A DNA stretch of 64,000 nt, from positions 62,001 through 126,000 of the forward strand of contig VTFK01000067.1 in the NCBI GenBank assembly GCA_009617715.1, given 5' to 3'. A program made the position numbers and the translations under genes. Within the stretch, counting starts at the first letter, position 1. Each line of letters starts with the position of its first letter. The stretch is from Plectrocnemia conspersa. Its lineage: Eukaryota > Arthropoda > Insecta > Trichoptera > Polycentropodidae. Positions 25,131 to 37,254 of this stretch are shown in pieces. The notes beneath the pieces were generated by a model. It made no database searches and was not told the DNA's origin. It saw only the letters and a list, made by a program, of their open reading frames with translations.

Positions 25131-26792
25131 ACGTTTATATGAAAAAAAAAACAACCCTTATCTGAACGTCTCGAGATTATGTGATATATACGCAGAAATG
25201 CCAATAAGGTAGGATACTCGTGAAAATACCCAGGACGCCACTTCTATCCAGATACATTGAATGTCTACGATAGTGACAGTGATTTTGATGAAAATAATAT
25301 TGTTCAACTTTTCATACTGGAATGAATAATAATCTTATTTTTATCTACTTCTTTAGAATTGTGTATGCATCGAATATAAACATATTTTTTCAGTTGTCAA
25401 AATTTGAGCAATGATAGATAAGTTAATAATAAAAAAACATTTTTATAGTAAATAATATTGTAATATAATTTTTGGGTTTGAGGCAGAATGTATGTAACTT
25501 TACATCAAAATATATGCCGAAAAAAGTAATAATCATTTTTAATATGTACAATTTACCACATTATTCAAAAATGCGGCTATTGAAAGTCAAGGAGCTTTTG
25601 CCTAATAATTTATACTATTTAATGAATATAAATATATTATATTTGTCACCCTGTTACAATATAATGCACATGCAAATAAAAATAACGCTTCGGATATTTT
25701 GTAATAAAATAGCGTAAATCTTATTTATATAAATACATATGTGTGTTTTTTAATTATAAATGCTTATGTAAGGTTTTGTAGTATAATTTTCTCACGAATG
25801 GGATAATAATTAAGCATAAGACTATAAAGAACCCTTGTTCGGACAACGAGTGATTTTTATACCTTTCTTCTGCTAATAATTATGAAATAATCTTTTAATA
25901 AAATTAAGCTACTCTAGATAACCAAAAATTAAAAGGCATTTTAATAACCCGATTGTATTGCTTAATAATATGAAATAACCATAAATCATTAAATTTCCTG
26001 TTTTAATTATATTAAAATATTCTTTGGTTAAGTTTAACTTTTAATTCTCATAAATATATAATATTATCATTTAAATTATTTTACTGTACATACATATTTG
26101 TTTCTTTAATTTATTATATCCCAGATTATTTGGTACTTTCATCCCACTTTTAACGTTGTAGCGAGTCACAAGTTCTTAAGTTCGATGCATACTAATACAT
26201 GGCTTTTCAAAATACATAAATAGATGCTTACAAACATACTGTGTTTAAAATGACATACCTCTTTTTTGCACATTTTTATTATAAAAAACATGATGTTTTG
26301 CTAGCCCAAAAATATGTAACACAATCAATATCAGTAAAGACAGTTGTTATGCATGCAGTCCTACATATATGATATTAACAATATTATTTTGGATTGCAAA
26401 GTGAATTTCAAACTAAATGTCAAAATTAGCTACATTGTAGTATTCCTAAACTCTTGTTTATGACAATCAGTCAAATGAAACCAAATGTTTGATTAAAACA
26501 TGGAATTTGTTACAGCAATGTGAATTAATTATATTTATATATTTTTTATTCAATAAAATTATTTATTTATAAAATATTTATAAATCACGTAATGCTTTAT
26601 TTGATATAATCGCATGCATCCGTATTTGATCACAAACGTGCTGAAAGCACGAATAAATATTTAACGCGAGGTTGACACAATAATGTTTATTGATGTGTAG
26701 TTCGATTTACAATTTTACATATAAATTAAATTTGCACCAACTGACAATATAAAATAACAATTAAAATATAATACGTACGGAATTTATGTATA

Positions 26793-26865
26793 AAAAAGTT
26801 TTCATTGGTCGAATACAATGTTCAATTATCAAATATATTCGATTGAACATCGGATAAAACTTTTT
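26793..26865. repeat. Nested inverted repeat (foldback)
   Basis: Outer arms AAAAAGTTTT (26793-26802) and AAAACTTTTT (26856-26865) enclose inner perfect arms ATGTTCAAT and ATTGAACAT near 26818-26826 and 26842-26850. The two intervals between outer and inner arms differ in length (15 and 5 bases). It could be a tiny foldback element. Confidence 0.6.
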
Positions 26866-27229
26866 AATTAATACTTATTTATATACCAGGGCAAATTTAT
26901 AATACTCATGATACATTTTAGATCTTTTCACAGTAAATTTATCTTTATACATAAATTTAAATATACACCATTTATATAAATACTACTAAATATTTCTGTG
27001 TTAGATCTATTGTAGATCAATGCTTTATTAATAACCGCTTTCTTGAGCAATACAAGAAATTAAGAGATCATTTGAAAATGTAAGTATTTTTAATTGCCTT
27101 CAAATTCATTTCTATATCTATAATAATGGTCCTAGCTTAGATCTTTTTTAAGCGATTAAATTGAAATAATTTACCAAATTTACATATTTGTCTCATTGTA
27201 TACTTTAATGTTCTTCTTTCAGATTAATT

Positions 27230-27560
27230 GAGTTTATAATGCTTATTTTCATGTGTATGTGGTGCTGCGGCACGCCTATTTTTATGTGTCGTCAGATCAA
27301 CGCGAGTGTTTCAACCCGGAGACTTGAAAGCCTTTTAATTATTGTGAAGGGCTCCTCCAACTTTTGGGTCGCGACCCCTTGCAGGACGGTAGCGTGCATA
27401 CATTTTCGGTCATTGTGCCCATGGGCCCTTCGTTTCGTTTTCCGCAAAAACCCTTTTCATATTCAATAAGGTCTCGCGCGCGCGTTAATTCTGCCACAAT
27501 ATTTTAAACTTTCACCAACTGTGCGGATCGAGCCGTCGAAGGTCGCATGCGGTTTGGTGG
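27230..27560. other. GC-richer island with a hAT-like terminal motif
   Basis: Contains CTCCTCCAACTTTTGGGTCG then CGACCCCTTGCAGG near 27351-27386. This resembles the subterminal sequence of some hAT elements (CCAAACTTTTGGGTC-GCGACCCC). It also holds TCTCGCGCGCGCGTTAAT near 27472. No paired end was found. The 76-codon open frame across it matches no family. Confidence 0.3.
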
Positions 27561-27649
27561 TTAGAAATTGAGTTATTGTTTAGAACTTAGAGTTCATATA
27601 TACCCTATTTAGTGATTTCTAGAATTTTCCCACAGGTGTACTTAATTAT

Positions 27650-27925
27650 TTAAAACAATAATAATGATACGAGATATGCAGATGACACAACACTTGTTAC
27701 AGAGTAAAAGAGTTCGTCAATAAATTTAAAATCAATTACTGAATATCGACCCCAAAAACCAGATCCAGCCAAATAATAAAGAAACATTGGCGATTGGTAA
27801 AGAATGAGAGGAGTGCAACGTGTTTTAAAAACTGTCGCTATTCCGGACCTATTGCCAAAGAAGGCGAGTTTCTTTAAAGCTCTCAGAAACGCACGATAAG
27901 CTAAGGTATTATCAAACATTTTTAT
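27650..27925 (+). pseudogene. Reverse transcriptase fossil (non-LTR, YADD box)
   Basis: Around 27667-27700 the + strand encodes RYADDTTLVTE, an RT catalytic motif (family B/C region with the Asp-Asp pair) of the kind seen in RTE-like and related LINEs. The next codon is a stop, and later stops follow. The downstream words could be the worn thumb region. It is a small, dead fragment. It lies in the opposite orientation to the other LINE fragments in this window and probably belongs to a different family. Confidence 0.45.
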
Positions 27926-29329
27926 TTATCTCGAAACACTGTTCATAATCACTGAAACAATGATTTCAAGAAACGGTAGGAAGCCATTTATAATTTAAGG
28001 AAACGATATTTCGTTTGACTAACGGTCGCTATTTTATATACTTCTAATTTTGATAAATATAAAAATGCGCATTTACTCCAACTAGGCTGTGTGGTCAAAC
28101 TTTGTCTCTTTAAAAAATCATTAGTGATTTTACAATGAATCTGTGGAAGTGGTTCAATATTTACTGAAATAAATAAAATGAATTATTTTTGGAACATAAC
28201 AATGCCATTGTTTTTTAATTGCACGTTTTTCTGAATACGATACATTTTTTTATAGTAACAAACAGTTACAATATTATTATTTTGTTCTTGAACACGTTTG
28301 TTTTAATATTTATTGCCGTTTTCTAAAAATAAAATAAGATTACTTACAAAATAAAATATATTGAAATAGAATAACATTCACATAAATGTATTATTAAAAT
28401 AACAGTAAACACAAATAATTGGTTACTTTCATACTAAACGTAAATAATTTTAAAAAATGTTTCATATATAATCTTCATAGAGGGATCTTAAATATCTACC
28501 ATGCTTTCTGCTCTTGCAGCACAATCTAGTTCATGATTTATATGTGTCATAAATATGATAAATAATATACTTTTAAAATAATACTATTTTCAAAAGCAAA
28601 TTAACTGAAAACAATACCTAAAAGTCCCAATTTGCCAAGTTTATAATGGGTTTTATTTTACCTTCCTTCCATCTTCCGCCTGTCATAAAATATCCTGGAA
28701 TTACAGTCGCCAATTAATAAATTTATAATTATTTAATAAATATGATTTATATTACATACACAATGTTTAAACATTATATAATAATAAGTCACAATATACA
28801 CAGGATGGCTTTAAACAAATTTTTAACTATATGTAGGTATAAACTACAAATATGATTTTCTAATATTTTAATAAAAATATTCTAGTCGAAGAATTTTTGC
28901 CAACGAATATTGTTGAATAAGAAAAATCTGCGTATGAGAGAATGTTTTAGATAAAACATGGTTGTGTATATCTAAGCCGAAATCTTGACTGATTCAACGA
29001 TATTATATTATATAAAAAAATATAATAGAGAATGATAAAATCGGATGCCTAATAAAAAATCTGGAAAAACTTTTTAATATTTTTACTAATGTTAATAAGC
29101 CTAGTTATTAAATGTTTGTATGTAAACGTAGTAATACATATATATGGTGTTGTATAAAAGGGTTCAATAAAAAATATTATTTGATAAATATAAAAAAAAA
29201 CTTATACTCCGAAATACTGATGTTTTTATTATTTCAGTATCGGTATTACGTAATTAAAAAATACTCGTAATACCAGTAGCAAATGTATTAAATGTCTTAA
29301 TTTTATCATTACTAATAAAATATATGTTA

Positions 29330-29760
29330 TACATACATATATGGCTTAATATACCGTAGTCTCCTCGGAGATATTTCTAATAAAGTTTCATTTTTAGAAT
29401 ATTCTCGAGGCTCTGCATAATCCACTCACTTATATACCTTTTACACTGAACACTCAACAGTTTCCACGTATTCCTGAATTACACATATCGCTGGGTGGGT
29501 GATATATTATTATGTGTGTGCTTCTGTAATACATAAAACATATTTACATACACATTCGCGCCGTAGCGAATTAATCACGTTCGTACGTGCGAATTTCGTT
29601 CGTCGGAGAGTTTCGTTTTATTTGCTTGTAAATCAAGATATTGCAACTAATTTTCCGTTTTCCTCCATGGAACATGGATCCAGCGCGGCGGGTTAGCTAA
29701 TTAAAACAGAGTACATGAAAATTGCTCACAGCTAAGTACTTAGCACTTGTGTACTTCTAA
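29330..29760. promoter_or_regulatory. Candidate intronic regulatory island
   Basis: Mixed composition with ctcctcggag, a CACATTCGCGCCGTAGCG patch and tcgttcgtcgg. Noncoding apart from short chance frames. The role is inferred from composition only. Confidence 0.25.
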
Positions 29761-30654
29761 ACGATGTGTATAATAGTAAACTACCCGTTATCAACGTGTA
29801 TGTATTATATACTCAATATATGTGGTATTTAATAACCAAATGGTTTATTTTTGTACACATTGTTAGACTGAGCACTGAAACAAAATTGCTATTTTTATAT
29901 TGAAACAAACGATGCACTTTTACAGAATATGGTGCGATTTTTAATTTTTAACAATAGAAACTGAGGTACACTTTCTTGTGTTAAGTTAAAATTTAATGAT
30001 ATTTATTGCTATCGTTTTTTATTCATATTTTTTGTATTATTTTTAAATAAACTCAAGCTCATCAATTACACCACTTTTTTAATACAAATTATAGTGATTA
30101 ATTTATGCTGTTAAATCATAAATAGGCCAGTTAAAGAAAAAATAAATTTCTTCATTAAAATGCGTCACAAACATTTTTACAGCTTAAATCACAAAAGCGA
30201 TAATCTATGCACACGTGTTTATCTTATTATATATTTATTAACGGCCATTCGTAATATGTTTATAGGCCAATAAAAATTTGATAAAAAAACTCAACATCTT
30301 TCTATAATTTGTCGTCCCACCGAAAAAAAGACATCTACAGTGGAGGGCCATTGATATATATTCTATAATGTCATTATTATTTTCAAGGAGCAAAGTTAGT
30401 GTTTGATATTATTTTATTTGCCAGCAGATATAAATATAATAATTTATTTTTTATTTTTAATAATACACAAATAAAAATCTTTCAAAAGTAAATCCTCCAG
30501 CATTAGGCTACAAGTATGTATTACAAAGGAGTGAACACAATCAACAACTACTAAGTAAGTAATGAGACACCACACTGAAATCAAAGTGAATAATTAATAA
30601 ATTTATATTATAGCTTTCAAGCAATATATGTAAGTATACAGGTTTGGCTATAAT

Positions 30655-31225
30655 AATGGGGCACCCAAATAAATGTAATATATCTTAAAAAATCGTAAAA
30701 AAATAATTGAGATTGCTTAAAGTGATTATTTTAAGCTTATTTTTAATATTTAGTAGACCCACCATTAGCTTTAATTATAGCTGCAACCCATTTTGGCATA
30801 CTTCAACTAATGTCAGGTGGACAGAGACAATTTTCTCCATTCCATCTGCAATTTTTCTAGCAGATCAATTTTGGATTTCCAATTGTGTTGGGCAACATAT
30901 TCTTTTAATTTTCCCCATAAATGATCTATAGGATTTAGGTTTGGTTACTGTGTAGGCCATTCTAAAAGCGTCAACCCCTTTGACGCAAACCAACCTCTAC
31001 TTAGTATGGTATGGAGCGTTTTCTTGCTCGAATCGGATGATAGCGTGATCTGTGCATAGAAATATTTTTCAATAGAAATCCATTAAAGTGGATTCCAACA
31101 TTGCAATATAAATGTCACTATTCATACTACTCTCGCAAGTATACAGATTTCTTGCTCCTACTGATGCCATGCAACTCCAGAGCATAACGCTTCCGCCATA
31201 ATATTTGACTTTAGGTACTACGACT
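30655..31225 (-). pseudogene. Tc1-like transposase fragment, inactivated
   Basis: On the minus strand, the block GGSVMLWSCM near 31185 and ENAPYHT near 31010 matches the second half of a Tc1/mariner-superfamily DDE transposase. NLNPIDHLWGKLKEYVAQH follows near 30920 in another frame. The family's usual QDNAPCH Asp is read here as Glu. Stops and frame changes interrupt the rest. In the final conserved box the usual Glu of PNLNPIEHLW is Asp. The N-terminal DNA-binding half is absent. The left boundary may be the GGGGCACCCAAATAAATGTA stretch near 30658. Clearly non-functional. Confidence 0.75.
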
Positions 31226-31235
31226 TCAGCTAGAT

Positions 31236-32040
31236 ATTTTTTTTAACAAATAAATAATAAAAAACTTTACACCTAAAATATATTAGCACTATCCCACAAA
31301 TACATGTTCAGCTTTTCATGTGTATCGCCGAAAACATCTTTGCGTTTGTCAAACTCGTTGAGAAGCGCTGACGACTCTCTAGGGCATTCTAAAACATGCA
31401 GTCAAAAGTGGCCGAGCATTGCTGGATTGTCAACACCTCCCTTTATTAACTTTAAAAAGTGCTTCGTTGCGTTGATGCTTAAAAAGTCATTAGCATACAA
31501 AAATTAGTGCTACTCGTACTCTCTCTTGTAGAGATATCTCAATTTTTTATGAATTCTCTCCAACAATAATAGTTCTTCGCTTCACTTGGATTCCAGACAA
31601 TGGATCCATATTAGAGGGCGCTGTGAACTAGCGTATCATACAGAAATAAATTATTTAAGTGACACGCGCTCCGCATAACGAAGCTAAGTATCTTAGACGC
31701 CTTTGTAAATTTTGGCGATGTATATAAAAAAAAATATCATTGATTGTACGTAATTTTTAAGTCATCGACGAAAAAAATCGGTTTAGAACATTCATGCTTA
31801 TACTATAAGAGAATTCCGCTAGGCAAGAGGATCTAGAAAATGTGACAAAGTGACATTTGAGTGAATCCAAATTCGAATCGAATGCGAAAATTCATCAGCA
31901 TATAAAAAATATTCCTAGTTATTATTTGCCGCATGTATGTCGTTAATCAAGAGAGCAGAAGACCCAGATTGGATCTGTTGGTACTCCAGAATGAGCAAAA
32001 TACTCATCAGAGGACCAATAGCTCACATACTGAATAAATC
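31236..32040 (-). pseudogene. LINE fragment, same family as 50552-51705
   Basis: This block parallels the copy at 50552-51705. The words agcagaagacccagattggat (near 31963) match agcagaggtcccagattggat there (RT box GSNLGP). ATTGCTGGATTGTCAACACC near 31419 matches AGCTGGATTGTCGACAGCACC near 50770. Frames are broken throughout. A T run at 31237-31244 on the + strand may be the remains of the A-rich tail. It abuts the Tc1-like fragment within about 15 bases, so it may have inserted into that element. Confidence 0.7.
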
Positions 32041-33662
32041 GAAAAAATATATATTAAAATAAAGAAATGCATGCACGTTTATTATATAATAGTGCTACAA
32101 ATGTATATCATACGAAATAATAATTTTAAATATAGATCCTTTATAATTACGAAAATAAAAGTAAAAGTAACTCCTTTTCTAGACGTCTACGTTTCTAATA
32201 ATGCTCATTGTTTTCATTAACTTGTACGACTTGACATTGAATAAATATTTTTCAGATTCCTTTATTATTTCATTATTAAAAATACGTTTATTATCACTTC
32301 TCAAGTTCTCATAAAAAATATTGAATCAGTTAAAATAGAACTGGTCATATATTTTTTCTTAGAATTTCTAACGATATTATTTATCTATAATAATAAACAT
32401 TTTCCCTATTATTAATTTATATAATAAAATATTCACCTATGTATATTTCTAGTTGTAATGTAAATACTTCTATACTTTTGTATAACGTAATTTAAAAAAT
32501 AAAATGTTACTTAATTATTAAAATATATTTAAAATTCATATTTAATAACATATTTTTAATTTATGCATACATTTTACATCCATAGTGAGCAAACTTAGTA
32601 TTAAAGGCATGCGGAAGAGCATATTTGTATTTGGACGTTGTAAACATAATTTGTTAGTATAATATTTGCAGTAAAAACATTTAAAATGTATGCACTACAA
32701 ACATACAGGTGTAATTAATTAAATTTATGTAATGCTCTATAAACATGGTGCTGTTGTTTTAACGTAGAGAGATATGTGTATTTTAATAATGTGCAATATA
32801 TCTTAAAATCATATAATCTGTTGACCTTTGTTAGCAAGGAGCTCAAGACTCAAAACTGGATATCAAGGATTTACAAATAATTATTTATTTATGTATACAT
32901 GTGTGCATTCTAAATCATAATACTAAACTAGTTATAGGATAAATAAACAACAATGCTATAAGATATTTAAACCGATTCTGAATAAGTTATTTTTACACAC
33001 AGTTAACCCATTTCTTATAACATTCGGTTCAGAAACCTGAATCATGAAAATTTAAAACAGACTTCTTAATGTAATTGAAAGGAAATAAATATTAAATATT
33101 TACTTTTATTTACTGTAAATCTACCATTGCAATATAGAAACATATTTTAATGATTCAAAATATTATTATAGCTTATAATAAATACGTCACTGTACATGCT
33201 TAATTCTATTTAAATAATATTTTTCATCCGTGAGATCACCAAAATCTAGAAAAACTAGCAATTAAATTAAATACTAATTACCAATTTTTTTTTTCCTAGA
33301 TACGTTAAAAATAAAAAAATATATCTTGGTACTTTTAGATATTAGTTACAGATTTTCAACAGCGGTCTATCCTGTTGATCTATTATTAGTTTATACTTAT
33401 ATTTTTTTCTGGTATTATAAGTTATATTTGTTTCTCAATCGCCATATAAAGAGGCATATATAAAAAGACACCTATGCATATAAATTATATCAATACCATA
33501 ACACAATTTCATGTAAATATTTATTTGTTTTTCTAAACAATATTTTTATTTTATATATAGTGTAATATAAATTTATATTTTTTGTATTTTAAATGTAAAA
33601 TCATACCAAAATTTCACTTGCACTTAATTCCTGTATATACTAAACATTCTTGTAACCACGTT

Positions 33663-34265
33663 TGCGCCCGAAGAATTCATTCGTCTCCAAAGATCTATTT
33701 AAATTCTGGATTTCTAATTGTAACTGAACCAAGATATAATAGAAAAGCGGCTGTATTTTTCGTCTTCTCAGTCAATGGTCGACGTAGCTTCACTTGCTGC
33801 AAGTTTGAATAAATTCTCAAGTTCTCAGATGAAAATGTAAAATTTCTCGATGAAATGCTGATAGACGCGAATTACAAATGAAAAAAAAGTATATACTCTC
33901 CGTTTGCGCTTATATACGCTTAATCTGACTAGAGGCATGATTATTGCCCGATGGACAATTGCGAATGTTTAAGGATGTAATTGGATTTGCGAATTATAAT
34001 TTGCTTTTCAATGCCGTATTTTTGCGTTTGTATGATCATTGAATGATATTTAGTACCTTTGCATCTGTCATTTCGAATTAAACATATTATTTTAAAACAC
34101 TAATATTAACAATAGTAATAACCAATCTTTCGGATATTATTATTGTCACGAACGGAATGCATAATGCTAGATTTTAAGCGAGTCTTAAAAACAAATTACA
34201 GTTTTGTTTATTGCGCTTTTAACGCATATTAGGTGACAAGTTTTCTTACTGTTAATGCGTCACTT
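33663..34265 (+). repeat. Dispersed repeat family A, longest copy
   Basis: Starts with TGCGCCCGAAGAATTCATTC, paralleling TGCGTCCAAAGGATCCAGTC at 58948. It continues with GAAAAGCGGCTGTATTTTTC near 33742, GCGCTTATATACGCTTAATC near 33906, TTTATTGCGCTTTTAACGC near 34207 and GTTAATGCGTCAC near 34251. Together with the copy at 11575 it suggests a unit of about 600 bp. It has no open frame that is shared between copies. Confidence 0.6.
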
Positions 34266-34691
34266 TTAATAAATAAAATATTCAACTGGATGTTAATGAT
34301 CTCCATATATTTTTAGATAAAATAAATAAATAAAGCGCAATTATACAACTGCAAATATAATTCTTTTGGAAATATGAGATATGCAAGATTATTTTAAAAT
34401 AAATAATAGGTGTTTATATTTCATTTTTCTTACTAATCTATATGTTCATTTATATGTTTAACGTTGGAGCAATTGTTCATAAAAGTGTATTTAAAAACTT
34501 GTTTTATCTGTGTGTTGAAGTTTGTCTTTCTCCACGACCAAGTGTCAACATTTTAATACGTTATTAAGAAAAATTGAGAAAAAGGCTAAAATTAATTAGG
34601 CCGTGTCAAACTCTGCTTTTTAAATTGACACTTTCTGTAGTAAAGCTTAAGTGTGTATCCCAGGTGTTAATCTATAAACAGAACCATTGTA

Positions 34692-35494
34692 CAGGCGACC
34701 CTCGACTTAGGCACATTTTAAAAAAAAACAATTATTTAAAAACTTGAATCAGGCCATTGAGCACACTGACAGGAAAGGTACGCCTACATTATGAGATTAT
34801 TGGAAGAACTTTAATATACGGAACGCAATAAAAGAGTCAACAATGATAGGTTACTGAAAACAATTATGCTCACAAATAATGAGTGATTTTATAAATTCTG
34901 AAGAAATTCTAGTAACATCACAGATGAAATAGTTAGCCTAATGAATGAACTAAATTTGGACGTCAATAACCAAAATGTTAATGAGTTTATTGAATCCCAC
35001 TTAGTACATCTATCAAGTAAATACTTAATTGAGCAACAAGAGTTAAAAGAAATACACAATGAAAGCGAGGAATAAGAAGCTGATAAAATCGAAAAGATTT
35101 TGTCAATCAAAAATATGAATAAAAAAATAATAATGACAAATTCTTGCCTAACATGGAAAATGTGATCCCAATGGAGAGCCTACATACATATATCTCAAGT
35201 ATGTAAGACGATTGAGAAAGACACATCATGTTATATAGCTCTTTATCGAAAAAGAAAAAAGGTGGTATTTATTTAACTCTGTACAAGTTTTATAAAGAAA
35301 GAACCTGAAAGCAGTTAAACACGCCTCGTTAACTTAATTATGTATATTAATAAATAAACATTTTTAATATATTATTGATAAATAAATATTTAAAATACAA
35401 TTTTTTCATGTTTTTTTTACATCCTACTTTCGAACATTTAACATTTGCACACATTTTCAAGAACCAATTATGTGCGAAAGTCGTAGGCCGCCTA
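34692..35494 (+). mobile_element. pogo/Tigger-like element, internally deleted, TA-flanked
   Basis: The left end CAGGCGACCCTCGACTTAGG (preceded by TA at 34690-34691) is inversely matched by the right end near 35468-35494 (ATGTGCGAAAGTCGTAGGCC then GCCTA), followed by TA at 35495-35496. This is the pattern of a Tc1/mariner-superfamily insertion with a TA duplication. Between the ends, the + strand from about 34922 encodes the C-terminal tail of a Tigger-like transposase: MNELNLDVNNQNVNEFIESH, acidic EHNESEE-type residues, then SCYIALYRKRKK and FIKKEPESS near 35229-35310, with stops between. The DNA-binding and DDE catalytic domains are absent. The element is about 0.8 kb and cannot move on its own. 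Confidence 0.75.
34922..35315 (+). pseudogene. Tigger/pogo transposase C-terminal remnant
   Basis: The reading frame begins DEIVSLMNELNLDV. It stays open about 45 codons to an in-frame TAA, resumes as EADKIEKIL, breaks again near 35160, and ends with the family's usual tail (CY-x-x-LY-x-x-KKK, then FIKKEPE). In known Tigger-like proteins this region follows the DDE domain and is acidic, helical and dispensable for catalysis. Two stops and at least one frame change make it dead. The minus-strand open frame at 34889-35110 is only its shadow. Confidence 0.7.
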
Positions 35495-36229
35495 TAGTTT
35501 TTTTCAGATATTCATTAAAATCAGGCTAAATGAGCTAGCTCTTGTGTGTTATTATATATTATATAATAATCTTATATGACTATTTTTGTAAAAAACATCA
35601 AAGATGTAGTGCGTTAAAAAAGAATTTATAAAACTGTCATATCGTGTTCTTGGGTATTTTTTATAAAGGTACCAAGTACCCGGTTTGCTTCCAAGTTATT
35701 TTTGACAACTAATATATACTAACCTGGAGTTCATAATATATCTTGGATTTTGAATTTTATCTTGAATCATCTTGAATTTTATTCATAATTAATATTACCT
35801 TTTCTATACCCCGCTTATCATTACCTACTCTGTATGCAGCTGCGATTTTATCGGACTTCTTGGAAGCACCGAATATCGTTGCCCGGAAGGGTTTAACTAA
35901 TCTTTATTCGGTTTTGAAAATTAGAAAAATAAGACGGAGAATTTTGCTTCTTTAAAATCGTGTGACAACAGATGTTTAATTTAAAAAAAACGATGGAGCT
36001 AAGGTCAAATGTCTTCCAAGATATCAAGGAAATATTTTTAAAATAATTTGTCATCTTGTTTAACATTACTCAACCAAAGTATTAAAATAACCAAGACCTG
36101 TTTGAGTTTAATTATTAATTATAAGCACAAAATATTTTTTCCTGTAATTCAAAGTGAGTTTTTGCCTTAACTTGCACTATATACGATTAAATAAATATCA
36201 GCATTAAAAATACTGTATTTTCGTATCTG

Positions 36230-36860
36230 TGTACTCTCCGTTGAGACTCGCAACGGGCGCCATATACTCGTATCCGTTTCGTGCAATATCTGTATATAAA
36301 ATTCACCGGTACACATACACTTTATTTATTCATTGAAATATCAGAAATTCCGTTTCGAAATCGGAGTAGTTCACGCCCCCAAAACTTCTCTCAATGCCCT
36401 CAATACAAAAGCACAGAGCGCACCTGATACCTAACGCCATTTATTATGAAAATTTCGATTGCCATTTAATTAACTAAAATCTAAATTAAACACACACACG
36501 AAGGGTTGCGGCTAGGTTCACGTCTGTCCGTTTTTCAATCTTGAACTTCACTCGGAGAGTTCGTGTGTGAATTTCCCATTCGCCAGATATCGGTGGGGTT
36601 TTTTCAACCCCCTGCAAGCCCCCCAAGAGAAGGGCGGCTCGTCTAATATATTTTCCGGTTGACAACCAGCCAACACAGTGGACCGCAGGCTACATATTGA
36701 ATCCAAACAACATAAATGCCCGCTACAGAACTAATTTAACCGTTTCAATTTACCGTGAAAATATTATTCCAGTTAATCGTCGCCGTGACGTCACATTTAC
36801 AGCGGTTGCCCTATTAGAGTTCGCCTGAGTGGAAACAAGAGGTAATCGAAAATGAAAATG
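36230..36860. promoter_or_regulatory. Largest intronic complex island, with a perfect CRE
   Basis: About 630 bases of clearly higher GC and complexity. It contains a perfect cAMP-response-type palindrome TGACGTCA at 36786-36793, a CCCCC/CCCCCC-rich stretch at 36608-36632 and several TAATTA-like cores. It is not coding. The size and composition fit a conserved developmental enhancer of a neuronal gene. That is inference from the sequence alone. Confidence 0.4.
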
Positions 36861-36884
36861 TTGACGTTAGGTTATGTTATGTTG

Positions 36885-36928
36885 TTGTAATTTATGTATA
36901 TTATAATAATATTATACATAAATTACAA
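36885..36928. repeat. Perfect 16-bp inverted repeat with a 12-base loop
   Basis: TTGTAATTTATGTATA (36885-36900) and TATACATAAATTACAA (36913-36928) are exact reverse complements around TTATAATAATAT. It directly follows the island with the CRE. It could be a small MITE relic or a cruciform-forming site. AT-rich composition raises the chance of random pairing, but 16 exact bases is notable. Confidence 0.85.
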
Positions 36929-37254
36929 TGTATATTTAAACGATATACCACTAAATTGCACGTTAAATAATCAACGCCGCAAACTGGTTGAGCAAACATT
37001 TATGGCAAATAGAATAATTAGTTGTTATGATGAAATATACGAGAGATATTAAAAAAGTAAAGATACACAACAGTATATTGTAATATGACCTTAAACTTTA
37101 AATTAGCAATCATGTTCTTTCAAAATATTGGTTTTATTATCTAAAGTGAATTAGTGTTATAAACCCAAAATCATAAAAAATACATCCATTATCTGCTATC
37201 TTAAAATAAAGTAATAAAAATACCATTCATGTTTTTTTTTAAAGATATTCTGGA

